Part shown: positions 8,145 through 8,910 of the stretch, piece by piece
How the letters are laid out: each line of letters begins with the position of its first letter
Position numbering within the stretch: the stretch's first letter is position 1
Assembly (NCBI GenBank): GCA_947057405.1
Contig: CAMSEJ010000085.1
Coordinates: 1-8,910 of the forward strand
Direction: 5' to 3'
DNA length: 8,910 nt
Source: an uncultured Roseburia sp.
GTDB taxonomy: Bacteria; Bacillota; Clostridia; Lachnospirales; Lachnospiraceae
The notes under the pieces: model-generated
What the model was told of the DNA's origin: nothing
Seen by the model: only the letters and a program-made list of their open reading frames with translations
The model's database searches: none
Translations under genes and position numbers: made by a program

Positions 8145-8786
8145 TCAGACAGATTCCCGCAGCCGCCCAATGTGTGCAATTACGGTATTGTTGTTATCGT
8201 AAAACTTTTCGCCCCATACCTGTTCAAAAATTTCTTCGGAACGGACCACCTGTCCTCTGTGCTCCAGCAAATACCAGAGGATGGAAAATTCGATGGGGGT
8301 TAATGCAATTTCTTCCCCGTATAAAAAACAGCGGTGTGTGATACGGTTGATAAAAATCCCGTTGTAGTCATATTCTGTGGCTTCTTTGCGGGATGCTTTG
8401 GCAGGCGTCTGGCGGTTATAGCTTTTATAGCGCCTGAGCTGTGTTTTGACCCGGACGGTCAGTTCAAGCGGGCTGAACGGTTTTACGATATAGTCGTCTG
8501 CTCCCATGGTAAGCCCCATTACTTTGTCGGCATCTTCCATTTTGGCGGTCAGCATTATGATCGGGAAAAAATAACGTTCCCGGATTTTTTTGCATATATG
8601 GAAGCCGTCTATGTCCGGCAGCATGACGTCTAAAATAGCCATATCCAGTTCCTGCTCTTCTACACATTTGAGCGCATCTTTACCGTTGCAGCATTTGTGT
8701 ACGGTATAGCCGTCGTTTTTTAAAAAAATTTCGATTAAATCCGCCATGGACGGTTCGTCGTCTACGATTAAAATACTTTCTTTCAT
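8145..8786 (-). CDS. VanR/OmpR-type response regulator, C-terminally truncated
   Basis: Transcription regulator of the two-component system. Receiver domain 1-120: acidic pair Asp9/Asp10 in IVDDE, phospho-acceptor Asp53 in ILDVMLPDIDG, Thr80 in IIMLTAK, Lys102 in ADDYIVKPF. Winged-helix DNA-binding domain from about 135: LTPIEFSILWYLLEHRGQVV, EEIFEQVWGE, NNNTVIAHIGRLRESV. The closest family pattern is VanR. The protein ends at 213 residues, against about 230 for VanR, and lacks the usual end with the KYIKTVWGVGYKI-like wing. Normally the recognition-helix motif is HIRRLREK; here it reads HIGRLRESV then TGA. As written, DNA binding should be impaired. The start ATG (8784-8786) is supported by GGAAGGG 7 bases upstream. 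It is followed directly by the kinase on the same strand, so the two form an operon. Confidence 0.9.
   Translation of the reverse strand: MKESILIVDDEPSMADLIEIFLKNDGYTVHKCCNGKDALKCVEEQELDMAILDVMLPDIDGFHICKKIRERYFFPIIMLTAKMEDADKVMGLTMGADDYIVKPFSPLELTVRVKTQLRRYKSYNRQTPAKASRKEATEYDYNGIFINRITHRCFLYGEEIALTPIEFSILWYLLEHRGQVVRSEEIFEQVWGEKFYDNNNTVIAHIGRLRESV
8155..8168 (-). other. Suspected deletion junction between regulator and kinase
   Basis: On the minus strand this reads GGGCGGCTGCGGGA. In the regulator frame it encodes GRLRE, where the family almost always has RRLRE; a codon CGG in place of GGG would restore it. In the kinase frame the same bases encode the start of a membrane helix (W-AAAG). 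About 13 bases could therefore have been common to both genes, and the expected regulator C-terminus, stop, kinase ribosome site and start are all missing here. The parental sequence is not visible, so this is inferred. Confidence 0.55.
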
Positions 8787-8793
8787 ATCGGTT

Positions 8794-8800
8794 CCCTTCC
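8794..8800 (-). promoter_or_regulatory. Ribosome binding site of the response regulator
   Basis: The minus strand reads GGAAGGG seven bases before the ATG at 8784-8786, within a purine-rich AAGGAAGGGAA. This fixes the regulator start. Confidence 0.75.
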
Positions 8801-8804
8801 TTGC

Positions 8805-8830
8805 GTTTTGGGTTTGGGGTTTTGTTTGGT
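8805..8830 (-). promoter_or_regulatory. A/C-only leader upstream of the regulator
   Basis: Twenty-six consecutive bases on the transcript strand are only A or C, just before the ribosome binding site. The plus strand is correspondingly G/T only, with GGG and GGGG runs. Such a leader cannot fold on itself and would leave the ribosome site open. It could also be a protein-binding tract; nothing further can be read from it. Confidence 0.4.
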
Positions 8831-8840
8831 AATTACGGAC

Positions 8841-8849
8841 AGTATATCA
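8841..8849 (-). promoter_or_regulatory. Extended -10 promoter candidate for the two-component operon
   Basis: The minus strand reads TGATATACT, that is TGn joined to a good -10 hexamer TATACT. No recognisable -35 lies 16-18 bases upstream, which is common with extended -10 promoters. Transcription would start near 8834, giving a leader of about 48 bases. The upstream region ends at the adapter. Confidence 0.45.
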
Positions 8850-8877
8850 TATAATGCGGAGGAAAGCTATACTGACG

Positions 8878-8910
8878 AGATCGGAAGAGCACACGTCTGA
8901 ACTCCAGTCA
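8878..8910 (+). other. Illumina read-2 adapter (synthetic, not genomic)
   Basis: The last 33 bases match the standard Illumina read-2 adapter, starting AGATCGGAAGAGC and ending CTGAACTCCAGTCA. Together with the read-1 adapter at the other end, this brackets one 8844-base insert. Confidence 0.97.

Noticed and set aside
8148..8193. Programmed frameshift joining regulator and kinase into one protein
   Set aside because: A -1 shift would join the frames, but no X-XXY-YYZ slippery sequence lies in the allowed interval. The loss of the regulator wing is better explained by a deletion.
6049..8786. Vancomycin resistance operon
   Set aside because: The pair resembles VanR/VanS, but there is no vanH, vanA or vanX-type gene and the kinase ectodomain is completely different.
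8850..8855. Plus-strand TATAAT as a divergent promoter
   Set aside because: The A/T-rich stretch is nearly symmetric. The only -35 candidate (TTGGTA, 18 bases away) is weak, and no gene follows before the adapter.

Overview
The window is one linear molecule with sequencing adapters at both ends. Bases 1-33 match the Illumina read-1 adapter and bases 8878-8910 match the read-2 adapter, so the biological insert is 34-8877. It was probably cut out of a larger genome by library preparation, and the first gene is truncated by the adapter. The proteins suggest a Gram-positive gut anaerobe of the Clostridia, most likely Lachnospiraceae-like. The reasons are a very large secreted GH2 enzyme with LamG and FN3-type modules, a BIG2 domain, a VanR/VanS-type two-component pair, and strong AGGAGG-like ribosome binding. 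This placement is inferred from protein style, not from a marker gene.

Layout: (1) 36-5990, plus strand, is a 5'-truncated giant beta-galactosidase-like enzyme (GH2). A LamG-type module is inserted inside its TIM barrel. After the GH2 core come a small helical module, a second LamG module, another helical module, a very regular alanine heptad coiled coil, and a basic C-terminal FN3-like domain. (2) 5991-6048 is a 58-base convergent intergenic gap with a strong hairpin that can serve both strands. (3) 6049-8130 (open to 8193), minus strand, is a VanS-type sensor kinase. Its roughly 370-residue extracytoplasmic part is built from the same helical and LamG modules as the enzyme, plus a BIG2 domain. 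(4) 8145-8786, minus strand, is a VanR/OmpR-type response regulator that lacks its last ~20 residues. (5) 8787-8877 holds its ribosome binding site, an A/C-only leader and an extended -10 promoter candidate.

The most interesting point is the shared modular code. The sensor kinase carries outside the membrane a helical-LamG pair clearly related to the pair in the neighbouring secreted glycosidase. A simple model is that enzyme and sensor recognise the same glycan (or each other) through related modules, and the regulator then controls the enzyme locus. This is inference.

The second key point is a damaged regulator/kinase boundary. The regulator stops right after its HIGRLRES motif, losing the wing of its DNA-binding domain. 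The kinase frame runs into the regulator with a complete membrane helix but no start codon before it. A GC-rich stretch at 8155-8168 could have been shared by both genes, so this looks like a deletion at a short homology, either real or made during amplification or assembly.
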